Below, one piece after another: positions 35,707 through 47,000 of a stretch of 64,000 nucleotides of DNA. The DNA is taken from the NCBI GenBank assembly GCA_030770425.1, contig JASJFT010000094.1:1-64000 (forward strand), given 5' to 3'. Made by a program: the position numbers and the translations under genes. The first letter of the stretch is position 1. Each line of letters starts with the position of its first letter. The notes beneath the pieces were generated by a model that was not told the origin of the DNA, did not search any database, and worked only from the letters and a program-made list of their open reading frames with translations. The stretch is from Darksidea phi (Eukaryota > Ascomycota > Dothideomycetes > Pleosporales > Lentitheciaceae).

Positions 35707-37739
35707 TCACTCCATCAAGAACTCCCACAAACCCTGACCCTCAACAAAGTCGCCCCAAATAACGTTAACCAACCAAAGATCATTCCTAAGACTGCCCAAA
35801 AGCTTACTGGTCTCAGTCTTCACGGGATAAATCCTTTGCCACTCACGCCAAATACTCCACGTTTCCTCGAGCCAACTCCTAAAACTGACCGCCTCGATAA
35901 TCGTCGGTGTAACGATTTCCTTACCCGCAAAAGTGCCCCATGTTACAGGGTTAACTCCGTCCTCACTGCTAGCTTCAAAGTCGCCCGCAGCGTTGCCGGC
36001 AAAGTACGTGATTTGCTCGTGGGCCTCCAAGCGGGGTTGCAGCGCCTTCCAGTCGGCGGAGGGAATGAAGAATTCGACAAACGGTTTTTGGAAGACGAAG
36101 CCGTTCCTGGGTCCCCAACCGAAAATAGGGTCGGTGGATTTGACGCCGTTGACGGCGGGTTGCGAGGCTACGGTCCACCAGCCTTTGCTGTTCAGGGCGA
36201 GGAGTTCTTTGCTGATTGTTCGGGTCTCGGGGCTTAGGCCTTGCTCGCTCCACGGTAGGGCGTCTAACTCGCCTTCTATGTGCCTTCTGAATAGCTTTGA
36301 TATGTCATCCCTATCAACAGGATGGCCCCACAGCTTGAGTGCTTGCGGTGTGCTGACATGTAGTGTCGGACCGTAGCCATCGATCTCACCGAAAGCGGGT
36401 GAACGCGCATCACCCCATCGTCCGTTGGGAAAGTCGTCCCATGTTGCTTCTCGACCCAAAGAACCCTCGCCTTCTGATATAGCTAGCGTGTTCGCGCGCG
36501 TATTGATTGGCCCGTTGAGAAGTCCTGCTTCTGTTTCAGGCGCTTCATAGGAATGGTGGCTGGACTTGGACGCAGAAGGTCTTGATATAATGACGCGGTT
36601 ACGCGGGCCAGAGTTGACTGAAGACAGGCGACGGCGCTGCTTGGTAGGCAGTGCGCCTTCAGGTGGAGCAAGGTTGATAGCGGGTGTTACGTCTATGGCA
36701 TCGTCCTCGTCTTCGTCTAGCATTGGCTGCGGAATGAGGTTGCAGTCCTCAAGAATGTGCGATACAGCCTTTTCTAGGTTTAACGTGTAGAAATGGAATC
36801 CTCTCGGCCCGGGACTTGGACGCATCTTGAGATGGTCTATGATCTCACTAAGGACTTTCACACCGACCTGCTTCACGAGCTCGTCGTCGCCCTTTACGGC
36901 ATCGAGCCGAGTAAGTATATCTTCTGGAAGCTTTGCATGCGAAAGCTTAGTGACTCGCCGAAGAATTTGGTATGACTGTATAGGCAGCAGGCCAGGTATT
37001 ATCGGTATAGTCTTGAACACGCCGCTCTCGTGCTCTCTCAACATCTTCTCAAACTTGTCATAAGCCTCTGTATCGAAGAACAGCTGCGTCATGATGAAGT
37101 CGGCGCCGGCTGCCGTCTTCTCAACGAGGTAGGGCAGATCCTCCTTCGGGTCCTGGTGCTCGGGATGGCTCTCATCCGAGTGGCCTTCCGGATACGCAGC
37201 GACGCCTATACAGAAGTAGTCGCCATATTGCTTCCTGATATACCTGACAAGATCAATCGCCCACGTGAAGTCCTTGTTCGAGTCCTCTTCCGGCGCCTGC
37301 CCTTCCTCCCTATACTCCTCACTTCGCGGCGCGTCCCCACGGAGCGCTAGTATATTCCGTATGCCCAAAACCTTCGCTTGTTCGAGCGCGTCGTCGATGA
37401 GCGAGCGGTTCATGTTCGTGCAGGTGAGGTGCAGACATGTCGTGAGCCCCAATTGGCGCTGGCATATCTCGGCGAGTTCGAGCGATTTCGTTGCCGTCGA
37501 GCCGCCTGCGCCCCAAGTCACCGTTACGAAAAGCGGTCGCAGCGCCTGCGACATGCGTTCTAGCCTCGACTGGAGGTTCGCAAAGCCCTAACACTATGTC
37601 AACTGCTGTTCACTGGCCATGCGCCCTAAAGACCCCGCGGGGACAAACAAACCATGGACGTTTTGGGCGGAAAGAACTCCAGTGAGAAGTAATTGGTGCC
37701 ATCGGGCAGGGCGTTGATCTTATCCGTGAGCTTCTCCAT
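35707..37739 (-). CDS. MET12: Methylenetetrahydrofolate reductase, MET12-like
   Basis: Two exons, 37653-37739 (29 codons) and 35707-37587, with a 65-bp intron, giving 655 aa. The enzyme reduces 5,10-methylene-THF to 5-methyl-THF, supplying methyl groups for methionine synthesis. It is cytosolic and uses FAD. The N-terminal barrel (about 1-300) begins SLEFFPPKTS, whose Glu21 corresponds to the catalytic Glu28 of the E. coli enzyme, and continues with FVTVTWGAGGSTA, HLTCTNMN, NILALRGD and GVAAYPEGH. The C-terminal regulatory domain holds REATWDDFPNGRWGDARSPA and GEIDGYGP. Length and the two-part layout fit yeast Met12 (about 657 aa) better than Met13 (about 600 aa). The start codon is fixed by splicing the short first exon. 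It is divergent from the amidohydrolase gene, with 636 bp between. Confidence 0.95.
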
Positions 37740-38375
37740 TGTATAGAGCGGGCCGATTTATGGTCCGGGTGGAAGGGGAAGTTGAACAGCGGTCCGCACT
37801 GGGGGAAGAGTCTGTAGAGTCATGTCCGCGGTGATGAAAGATTGTGTATGTGAGTCTCACTGGAGAACATGTGGCGATGTGGGGTACTCGATCGGCGGCA
37901 GGGATTCCCTTGTGCGATTCGGAAGGAACACCAGCCACACCGGCAACAAACCTCTGCATCGGTATCGCGTTTCCCGAGTGTCTGGCTGTTCCCTGAATGC
38001 TGAGATGGGGGAAAACGAGGACTACACGAGCTTCGCACCGTTCTTCTTGCGCGCTTCACGTCATTTACGCACACCAACCTTGTCTGTGGCCCCGGCCAGC
38101 CCGGCAAGAACGCTACACAGATGCTTTACGGCCGGCAGTGGGGATTCCGGCCGCATCCGCATCGTGCACCATCATTCCCTTCGGAGGAGCGACTGGGTAG
38201 CTAGAAGCACTAAAGGCACGCGTATTCCACGAATCGTGTGTGCAAACCCATTTCTATTCGGCTCCCCAATATACTCGGACCAAAAATACGATTCGTATTT
38301 CCAATCCGCAACTTCGCCCTTTTAATCTGCTTCATCCTTCCACTCCGCATCTACGCAGCGCTCGATTCATCCAAC
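37740..38375. promoter_or_regulatory. Divergent promoter region (MTHFR and amidohydrolase)
   Basis: 636 bp between two start codons pointing away from each other. Frames inside it have no domain. No clear TATA or factor site can be defended. Confidence 0.5.
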
Positions 38376-39428
38376 ATGGCCAACCTATTTACCCCAAGGA
38401 TCGACGTTCACTCGCACTTCCTTCCATCTTTCTACCGAGACGCCCTGGTACAGACGGGTCACAGCAAGCCCGACGGCATGCCCGCAATTCCGCCTTGGTC
38501 TACAGAAGCCCATCTGAGAATGATGGAATCAGTCAATGTTAAGAAGGCCATCTTGTCTATCTCTTCACCAGGCACGCATCTCACGCCCGGGGCCGACTCT
38601 GCACGCAAAAATCTTACGCGGCAGTGCAACGCCTACGCTGCGGACTTGAAGAAGCAGTATCCGGAGAAGTTCGGGTTCTGGGCATCGCTACCACTGCCGG
38701 ATGTAGAAGCGGCGCTAGAAGAGATTGAAAAGGCGGTGGAGGAGGAATGCGATGGGTTTGGTTTGATGACAAACTATCATGGGAGGTATATTGGGGATGC
38801 GACGTTTGACCCTGTCTTTGCGAAGTTGAACGAGCTAGGTGCGACAGTTTTCATACACCCCACGAAGCCCTGCATAGCTCACGGTACCGACACGGACGCA
38901 ACGGAAACGGTGACGGAAGCACTACCCTTTGGTAGCGATTACCCCGTCCCTATTTTTGAATTCCTCTTCGACACCTCCCGCGCGGTGATTAACCTCTTCT
39001 ACTCCGGGACTGTAGATCGCAGTCCGAAGATTAGGTTCATCATTCCACATGTTGGAGGTACGCTTCCGCCACTTATCACGCGCTTCACCGCCTTTGGTGC
39101 GTTGGTGCCTGGTGCGAAGGCGCTAGATCCGGCGGCAATACGCAGACAATTAGAAGAGCAGTTTTACTTCGACATCGCCGGTACTGCGTTTGACGATGCC
39201 AACGGCAGAGGTCAGTTGAAAGCCTTTGTCCAGGGGTTCGGCATATCGTATCAGAGGTTGTTGTATGGTAGCGACTATCCATTTACGAACAACGCATCGG
39301 CGGTAATGCTTGCGGAGCTCATGAAGAGTGCCTTGGAGCAGCTCTTTGATGAGAACGAAAGAGTGGCTGTTTATGAGAAGAATGCTGCGAGGCTACTGGA
39401 GGAAGGCAAGATCAAAGCTCGGTTTTGA
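38376..39428 (+). CDS. Amidohydrolase 2 family decarboxylase (ACMSD / 6-methylsalicylate decarboxylase-like)
   Basis: A single exon of 350 aa. The metal-binding set of the ACMSD-type TIM barrel is complete: DVHSHF (His12, His14), FIHPTKP, IIPHVGG and YGSDYPF. The family removes carboxyl groups from aromatic or related acids without oxygen. In fungi close relatives act on 6-methylsalicylate, while others act on 2-amino-3-carboxymuconate semialdehyde. The exact substrate cannot be told, and no polyketide synthase is nearby. The start is the ATG before ANLFTPRIDVHSHF. The frame stays open upstream only to a GTG. The protein has no signal peptide from this start and is likely cytosolic. Its stop is only 59 bp from the stop of the convergent DLD2-like gene. 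Confidence 0.88.
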   Translation: MANLFTPRIDVHSHFLPSFYRDALVQTGHSKPDGMPAIPPWSTEAHLRMMESVNVKKAILSISSPGTHLTPGADSARKNLTRQCNAYAADLKKQYPEKFGFWASLPLPDVEAALEEIEKAVEEECDGFGLMTNYHGRYIGDATFDPVFAKLNELGATVFIHPTKPCIAHGTDTDATETVTEALPFGSDYPVPIFEFLFDTSRAVINLFYSGTVDRSPKIRFIIPHVGGTLPPLITRFTAFGALVPGAKALDPAAIRRQLEEQFYFDIAGTAFDDANGRGQLKAFVQGFGISYQRLLYGSDYPFTNNASAVMLAELMKSALEQLFDENERVAVYEKNAARLLEEGKIKARF

Positions 39429-39487
39429 GGCGCCCGGTAACTCGAAATACTCGAAATACGAAAATAAGATTATCATACTATGGCGGG

Positions 39488-41303
39488 TTATATGTATTTG
39501 TAAGGGTTCATGATACCTTTCTAAGGCAAAGTTAGTAGCTGCAAGGAAACGAGTAGGATGAAAGGTCTTACCGGATCGTACAAGTCCTTGATCTGCTTCA
39601 TCAACTTGATCATGGTATCGCTTCTGCTGTAGCCGATGTATGGCTTCTTAGCAATGCCCAACCCATGCTCTGCGCTAATGCTGCCGTTCTTCTTTTGCAC
39701 CCATTCATAGACGAACGGCTCAAGTTGCTTCTCCACCGCCTTATCATACCTTCGCACGGGTATGTTAAGGTGCAAGTTCGCGTCACCCATGTGGCCGTAC
39801 CCTACAACATCAATACAAGGGTGCGAGTCGTCGTCTCCGACAAGGCCAGCCTTGGTGAGACGGTCTCGCACGTCGTTGACTATGTCGTACAGATCATCGA
39901 TGGGGAGCGAGAGGTCATATTTGTAGACACCGCCCCAGTGCCCGAGGATTTCCGGGACGCCCTCGCGACAGGACCAAAGGTCAGCAATCTGGGTTTGATC
40001 TTGGGCTAGGACGCCATCAGAGACGATCTCGGCTTCCATGACGTTTTCCAGGAAGTTTTGCAGTTTCTGCGGAAAGTCAGTAGAGAAGCGAATGTTGTCT
40101 AGGTGTACCGACTTCGCTGTCATGGTCGGTGTTCGACCCGCTGGTCTCGATGAGACAGTAGAAAGGGTGGTCTCCTTCTAAAGGTAGCTTTTTGCCTGCG
40201 CCGATCCTCAGAAGCTTCTGAGTTCGTCCGTCCATCATTTCAAAAGCGGATAGAATCTCCGAGAGTTGGTTTTTCGCTGCTCGGAACGCCTTTTGCGCGT
40301 GTTCATAACTCTCCAGACCGAAGTATGCGACGTTGACCGCGGGCGATCGCTGCGGACAGAGGATGGAGATAGCTGTGATGATGCCAATTGTACCTTCTCC
40401 ACCAATGAAAAGCTGCTTGAGATCGTAACCGGTGTTGTTCTTCCTCAGCGTCAAGAGATCGTCAATGACAGTTCCGTCAGGTAACACTGCTTCGATACCC
40501 AAAATATTGCCATGCAGACTGCCATATCGGAGAAGCCGCAACCCTCCAGCATTTGTAGCAACATTTCCTCCAATCTGACATGAGCCCTTGGCACCAAGAT
40601 CTAATGGGAAGATGTGCTTCTTCTCGGCAAGGAAGTTGTCAGCGACCTCAAGAATGACACCGGCATCTGCGACCAGGATTCCGGACACTTCATCAAATGA
40701 CCGAATCTTGTCCAGTCGTTGTAAGTTGATGACAATCTCGTCGAATACGGGCACAGAACCACCGACAAGACCAGTGTTACCCCCTTGAGGAACTACAGCA
40801 AGCATATTGTCATTGCAGTACTTCAAGATCTTGCTCACTTCTTCGGTAGATCCAGGTTTGAGCACGAGTTTAGTTTGGCCACGGTATTTGCGCATCCAGT
40901 CGCTGTTGTACGGTTCGATGTCTTCTGATGCATCCTTTGACAAGCCATCTAACACAGCCGATTCTGAGCCTAGGAGCTCTTGGAAGTACTGAACGTGTTC
41001 CTGCGAGAGTTTGGCAAAGTTTGAGTTTCGTTTGATATCGGGGTACCTAACAAAATGAAATCAATGCTATCCAAGGTCCGTAAAATTAATTTTCACCTAC
41101 GTTTCAGATGTAAGTTTAATTGTCCTCGCGGGCGCAGGTGCACCTGTTAGGTCTCCTTTTGCATCTGGCTGACGAGGTTCTGACGTCGCCGAGGATAGCC
41201 ATTTAGCTTGTACAGAAGGTCTAAAATATCTAAAAGTTGGAAAAGTACGCGAGGATAAAGCCATCCGTCGCAACGGAGCGACGGAACGCAAAGAGGTTGC
41301 CAT
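39488..41303 (-). CDS. DLD2: D-2-hydroxyglutarate / D-lactate dehydrogenase, mitochondrial (DLD2-like)
   Basis: Four exons: 41101-41303, 40113-41046, 39572-40066 and 39488-39520, with introns of 54, 46 and 51 bp and the frame kept, giving 554 aa. The last exon codes only [10 protein letters not shown], the conserved end of the family. The N-terminus from ATG 41303 ([20 protein letters not shown]) is basic and Ser/Arg-rich, like a mitochondrial presequence. The frame is open further upstream, but this Met gives the best leader. The FAD-binding domain shows [16 protein letters not shown] and [10 protein letters not shown]; the C-terminal domain shows [13 protein letters not shown] and SAEHGLG. 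These are closer to D-2-hydroxyglutarate dehydrogenase and yeast Dld2/Dld3 than to Dld1. It oxidises D-2-hydroxy acids. The intron at 40067-40112 has an unusual GTCGGT donor. Confidence 0.93.
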
Positions 41304-41588
41304 TGAGTAAAACTGCAGGAAAATAGGATGGGTCGAACAGGAGCGGAAGCGAAAAGCAAATGCATCGAAGTCTCTCGGCCCTTTTCCGGAGATGGCACGT
41401 GATTTGGAAGATAGCCGGGCAGGGGTGACACGAGCCATTTTCTTGGCGCTCCAGGTGGAAGCGACGACGCGGAAGCTCTCACAGCTCCACCTTGACCTCA
41501 CTACCGCCCCAACAGCCCTCCAGCGACTCTAAACCCCTTGCAAAACTTCTAGATAACGCATTCTCGACCTTCCAATTGAGTCAGCACC
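41304..41588. promoter_or_regulatory. Divergent promoter (DLD2-like and PRE6)
   Basis: 285 bp between the two start codons. It must hold both promoters. No specific site can be assigned. Confidence 0.45.
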
Positions 41589-42558
41589 ATGGCTTCTGGC
41601 TACGACCGCGCTCTGTCAGGTACAAATACACAATATTCGGAGGCATAAGGCAGAGCTAACAGCTATCCTCTAAACAGTCTTCAGTCCTGACGGACACGTT
41701 TTTCAGGTCGAGTATGCGCTGGAAGCTGTGAAGCGAGGTACATCACCACATGCAGAGCTATTAGCAGGATAGTCCGGTCTAATATCGCACAGGTACTTGC
41801 GCCGTTGGAGTCAAGGGCAAGGACATTGTTGTATTAGGATGCGAAAAGCGCTCGGCGATGAAGCTGCAAGACACACGGATTACGCCCTCTAAGATCTGCC
41901 TCGTCGATACCCACGTCGCCCTTGCCTTCGCCGGACTCAACGCCGATGCCCGCATTCTCGTCGACAAGGCCCGTCTAGAGGCCCAATCACATCGGCTGAC
42001 GGTTGAGGACCCCGTGTCAATAGAGTATATCACAAAATACGTGGCGGGTGTACAGCAGAGGTACACGCAGAGTGGGGGTGTCCGGCCGTTTGGCATTAGC
42101 ACGCTGATTGTTGGCTTCGACCCCAACGACAAGACGCCGCGACTGTACCAGACCGAACCCTCTGGCATTTACTCAGCATGGTGCGTCAGTCGATATTCCA
42201 GTATCGCAGGGCTATTCGCTAATTGGGAAACAGGAAGGCGAACGCTATTGGCCGATCGAGCAAGACGGTCCGCGAGTTCCTCGAGCGTAACCACAAGGGC
42301 GATATGGACCGAGAAGAGACTATCAAGCTGACGGTCAAGTCGCTGCTGGAGGTTGTGCAGACAGGCGCGAAGAACATCGAGATTGCCGTCATGGCGCCGG
42401 GCAAGCCACTGGAGATGCTCCCGGTGGAGGACATTGAGAAGTACGTGGAGAGCATCAACACGGAGAAGCAGGAGGAGGCAGCGAACAGGGGCCGCAGCCG
42501 AGGTGCGGGTTCTACAACCATGCCCACACGGACTGCTGGGGAGGGCTCAGGGTCATGA
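41589..42558 (+). CDS. PRE6: 20S proteasome subunit alpha4
   Basis: Four exons: 41589-41619, 41678-41737, 41793-42180 and 42234-42558, with introns of 58, 55 and 53 bp, giving 267 aa. The protein forms part of the outer alpha ring of the 20S proteasome. It opens with the alpha-subunit signature [29 protein letters not shown], then [48 protein letters not shown] and [15 protein letters not shown]. These blocks match yeast Pre6 and human PSMA7 closely. The C-terminal tail after KQEEAAN is variable and Ser/Gly/Thr-rich. All introns restore the frame exactly at conserved motifs, so the model is firm. It converges with the CHY zinc-finger gene, 231 bp apart. Confidence 0.96.
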
Positions 42559-42789
42559 GCATAGGAGTGAGATGGTCTGATAGTGGATGGGCGCATAAAC
42601 AACATCGGCATCTAGTGGCAGACTTCTCCGATCTGGACAACACAGATGCAGCCGGCTAGTGCTCAATATATGGCATAATTAGCACGTGTCCTCCCCGTCC
42701 CAGCAACCGCGGAGCAGCTCTTTCGTGCTCTCTTGGGCATGTCCCTGATGTTTGTATCTCGTTTTCGCTCCACTGATGGCCCCAAGGTC

Positions 42790-43375
42790 TCATCCTAGAC
42801 GGTCTGCAGCGTCCTTGACGTCAAATATTGGCCTTTCCACCTCGGCGCGCACACGCTCGTCTTTGAGCATCCTACAGCGTGTTAGCCGTGCCCTGCTCTC
42901 TCGGCCATGTGTGTGTCGTGTACCTCGCGTCTTTTCTGACATCCTCGCCTTCCACCTGCAACGATGCCTTCGGGGTCACTGCATCGAGCACGAAGTGATT
43001 GTCGCAGTGCGGGCAGTACTCGTCACTGTCTTGCTTAGCATGCCTCTGCGTATTTACATGTCGTGCCCATACCTCTCCTCAAACTCGCGCGCATCCTTCC
43101 GGAAGCATTTTTTGCACTTCTTGCAGGCAAACACCATCTCGAAGACCTGCTGGAGCTCGTGATCGGCGCTCTCCTGGTGGCATTCGGCACAGTCAAACCA
43201 TTTCCGGCCTGCATGTCACCAGTGTCATTACCCGGCTGTTGTGTGGATATTACGGGCGACTCACAGCATGGCGCGCGGATGGCGACTTGAGCATTTAGGA
43301 CATGCTTGCTGCGGAGCGTGAGCGGAGGTCAAGGCGGGGGGGGGGAGGGGGGGAGACTGCGCGTGCGTACCACAT
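42790..43375 (-). CDS. CHY zinc-finger protein (122 aa), five exons, 5-nt first exon
   Basis: Exons 43371-43375 (ATGTG), 43265-43308, 43073-43208, 42924-43025 and 42790-42871, with introns of 62, 56, 47 and 52 bp. Every junction keeps the frame and gives MCKHVLNAQVAIRAPCC, RKWFDCAECHQES, VFACKKCKKCFRKD and SDEYCPHCDNHFVLDA, ending ADRLG. The Cys/His pattern fits the CHY zinc-finger family, which includes yeast Hot13, an intermembrane-space factor that keeps the Mia40 import system free of zinc. This form lacks longer N-terminal parts, so a Hot13 role is only possible. The first intron carries a long C tract (G10-A-G7 on the plus strand). No long single frame exists, so gene callers may miss or mis-start it. 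The start rests on the 5-nt exon being real. Confidence 0.8.
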
Positions 43376-44041
43376 TGCTTCAACGTTGCACGCGCAGCGG
43401 CAATGGCGTGGCAGCCGTCTCTGGTATGTGCTTTTCAAATCGAGTCGGAGTGTTTATGTTTCGGGTGCCTTGGCCAGATGCACGCAGGAAAGTTTTGCGG
43501 GGATGCCTAGGGCCCGAGTAGTAGAATGACTGTCAAAAGTAGTGCAAAAGCACGAGCCGGTGGAATGCGATGTCAGCCACACTTCACAACCAACGTCGCC
43601 GCATTCTTCCTCTCACACCATTCCCGTACTGTACAGAGACCAGTGCTCGCCGCTCGCTTCCATTCCGGTGCGCTCAAACAGGCGCGGGTAGCGGAAGGCG
43701 CGTTTGCTGTGGCTCTGTCGCCAGTGTCTGAGACACTGAAACACCGTCTCCCCCGCCGAATCGGGCCCTGGCTGTTGAGCATTTTTAGACCCACGTCTGC
43801 CGGCACTCCCCATCGCTCGCCTGCTTGCTCTTCTATACTAACCGTATCCTTCGCTGCCGCTATTCTTTCGACGCTCGCTCCACCGTGGCCGCCGAAGCGT
43901 CTCTCCGGTGCATGAAGACCTCCCGGCATAGGAAGCACACTTTCTCCAAAATTACAGCCAGCGCTCAATGGGAACCCGTCTCCGGCGGTCGATGAGCACC
44001 CATAAAGCAGACCCTGGCGCTGGCTGACGCGGACATCCACC
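43376..44041. promoter_or_regulatory. Divergent promoter region (CHY protein and 5-phosphatase)
   Basis: 666 bp between two divergent starts. It has long GC-rich frames on both strands (for example 43573-44082 minus) that show no domain, and I treat them as chance frames over promoter and leader sequence. Confidence 0.5.
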
Positions 44042-47000
44042 ATGGAGCTCCCTTCCGAGAAGAGCACCGACGGCTCGTCCATCGTAAGTACTCGATGTGC
44101 TGCCCGAATGCCGCCTAACAGAGGAACAGAAACCCGTATCCTCCCTTCGTAGCCACTTCGAGAACATGCTCAATACGAACAAGGCCCCCGCGCCTGCCAC
44201 TCCGCGGCAAGCCTCGCCCGCCGGTCGCCTAGCTCCAGAAGACACAAGGATGGATGGACGGATGTCGCTAGACATACCTAGGGAGAACGGGGGGCGAAGC
44301 TCAACAACAAATCTGTCTGACTGCAGCAGCAATGGCTCCATCGCGCCGCGGGGTAGGGCGCCGCGGACGCCGTGGAGTAATCCTAAGCCTCGGCCGATAT
44401 CTATGGTGGCATTCTCTCCACCCAGGTCGCCAACACGGTCCCCGCCCCGCGTGGCTATCCATTCCCCCCAGTCCCCACCGAAGTCTTCAGCGCCCCAGAT
44501 ACAGTCGCCGCTCCCTTCTCAAAATCTCCCTCATACTTCTCTCGATTCCCCCTCGCCAGGTACACCCGCTTCAAATGGCGCAAAAACCTTTAAGATTTCA
44601 AGTCGAGCTGCTACTCCTGCGCTCGAGGGGAAGCCGTTCTTCGCGGCAAACTCTACCGCCAGTCCGTCCGGTGACCCCCGTAAGAGCGGGACTTTCGAAC
44701 GACCAATTGCTTCCGCTCCGCCTATACCTCCGCCCATCAATCGCGCTGGAAAACCCAAGTTGCTGAGCAAGTCGCATTCCGTGGAGCCAGGCGCAAGATC
44801 GACATTAGCCCCCGAATACGATGTAGATGGACATGCGGAAAGAGCATCACCATTCAGCACACCGCCCAGTAGCAGCGGGGGTAGTACAAAGGGGGAACCA
44901 TCGCCGCCTTTCAGGATCGGCCATGCTAAGCCCAAAAGCAGCGTTCCACGAGACAGCTACTTTCCTTCTCCACCGATGCATCACTCCGTGGCGGAAAAAT
45001 CACCTCCCTCGGATACCCGGTCCTCAGTAGGCAATCAGCCTTTAAAGACTGCGCCTTCAGCTAGACAGTCAGCCGCAAATGACCGGTCTGAGGACCGGCC
45101 TGCATTACCGATACGCCGCGAGAGAGACACTGTGGACCTGCGGAAGAGCATGGTGATACAACGGCCCGTGCCTCCTGAACCACCAGTTCGCCGATCAATG
45201 GATACATTTCGCCCAGCTGATCTAGTAGCCGAGACTAACAACAGATTCATGCCACCACCAAGGAGAACACAAACATCAGCCGCAGGACCTACGGTAGCCA
45301 CCAAGTCCTTAGAGCCTCCAAAACCTCCTCCACCGCGCAATTCGGGAGAGTTCAAGAGGCCGTCCTCCTTTGCCGCACCGGTCCCACAGTCGCATAGCTA
45401 TGACTCTGACGAGGCGGAATCGGCGAATGAAAAGGCAGGTCCTGCTCTTACCGACTACCCAGACTCATCGCAAGCCAATCGAAGACCGCCGGTGTTCGAC
45501 CAAGGGACATCCTTGATACCAACAGGATATGACACGAAGCTGTTCGCGATATGTGGAGAGTACATTTGCACCACTGGTTATGTGACCAATGTATGGAATG
45601 TTCTGAATGGCAGACTCCTCATGAGCATTAGCCACGGAGATACGGTCAAGGCAACGTCGGTTGCATTCAGGCCTGCCAAAGACGTAGAAGACGAGGGCAA
45701 ACGGCTCTGGCTAGGCACGAACATCGGGGAAATGCATGAGATCGACATACCTTCACAAAGTGTGGTGGTCACAAAAAGCAATGCTCATAAAGGAGCACCT
45801 GTTGTGAAGATATTTCGATATGCTTCCGAGATGTGGTCAATAGATGATGATGGCGTACTCCACATCTGGGCCCCTGACGATACCGGCTCGCCTACGCTTC
45901 AACAAACGCCGTATACCTTCCGCATACCACGCGGGCACACATTTTCGCTCATCTCCGGTTCCCAACTTTGGGTCGCGTACACGAAAGATATCCGGGTATA
46001 CAATCGCACTAGCGACAACAACTACTTTCAGCAAATGACTCAAGGCACCCTCTCACAACAAAACGCTGGAGATGTGACCTCTGGCGCCATCCTAAGCAGC
46101 CAACCTGATCGCATTTATTTTGGACATACAGATGGCAAAGTTACCATATATGCCAAAAGAAATTTCGACTGCCTGGGCGTTGTCAATGTCAGCCTCTACA
46201 AGATTAGCTCACTTGTCGGAGTCGGCGATTATCTGTGGGCTGGTTATAGCACGGGTATGATCTACGTCTACGACACAAGCTCGACGCCTTGGAAGGTCAT
46301 GAAGGACTGGAAGGCGCACGACAAGAAGCCAATTGCGGGTATACTGGCTGATCGGACAAGTATATGGAAGCTAGACCGGTTACAGGTCGCGTCACTTGGC
46401 ACGGACAATCTGTTGCGCATCTGGGATGGTATGCTGAGAAACGATTGGATAGGTATGTTAGCGTCCTTATGGGTAGGCCAAGCTAATAGGTGCAGAATCC
46501 CAAATGCAGCAACGTGACGCCGAGTACTGTGACTTCCGGGAGCTGTCAGCAAAGGTCATGACATGGAACGCCGGTGCTGTAAAGCCGGCAAGTCTAAGAC
46601 ACAACGAACAAGATCAGAACTTTTTCCGGGAGCTGTTGCAACCAGAAGATCCGCCTGACATCCTCGTTTTCGGTTTTCAGGAGCTAGTGGACCTGGAAGA
46701 CAAGAAGATTACAGCAAAAAGCTTTTTCAAGAAAAAGAAGAGCAAAGAAGCGTCTGAACACGAGCACATGTCACACCAGTATCGCGCATGGCGCGACCAT
46801 CTCATCCGCGTCCTCGACGAACATAATCCAAGGCAGAACTACGTTCTCCTTCACACCGCCAACCTAGTCGGCCTTTTCACCTGCATCTTCATCAAAGCAT
46901 CAGAACGCACCAAGGTCCGCGACGTTTGCGCCGCCGAGATCAAGCTCGGCTTTAGCGGGCGCGTAGGCAACAAAGGTGCTTTGGTAGTTCGCTTCTTTGT

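Noticed and set aside
36566..37685. Several plus-strand frames within the MTHFR locus.
   Set aside because: They are antisense shadows of a strong conserved coding sequence.
38238..38375. Upstream extension of the amidohydrolase with a hydrophobic stretch (signal-like).
   Set aside because: It begins with GTG, and the family starts close to the DVHSHF motif at ATG 38376.
38376..41303. Secondary-metabolite cluster built on the 6-MSA-decarboxylase-like gene.
   Set aside because: No polyketide synthase, transporter or cytochrome P450 is present. The neighbours are housekeeping genes.
43573..44082. 169-codon frame on the minus strand upstream of the 5-phosphatase.
   Set aside because: No domain, low-complexity composition, and it overlaps a divergent promoter and the start of a well-supported gene.
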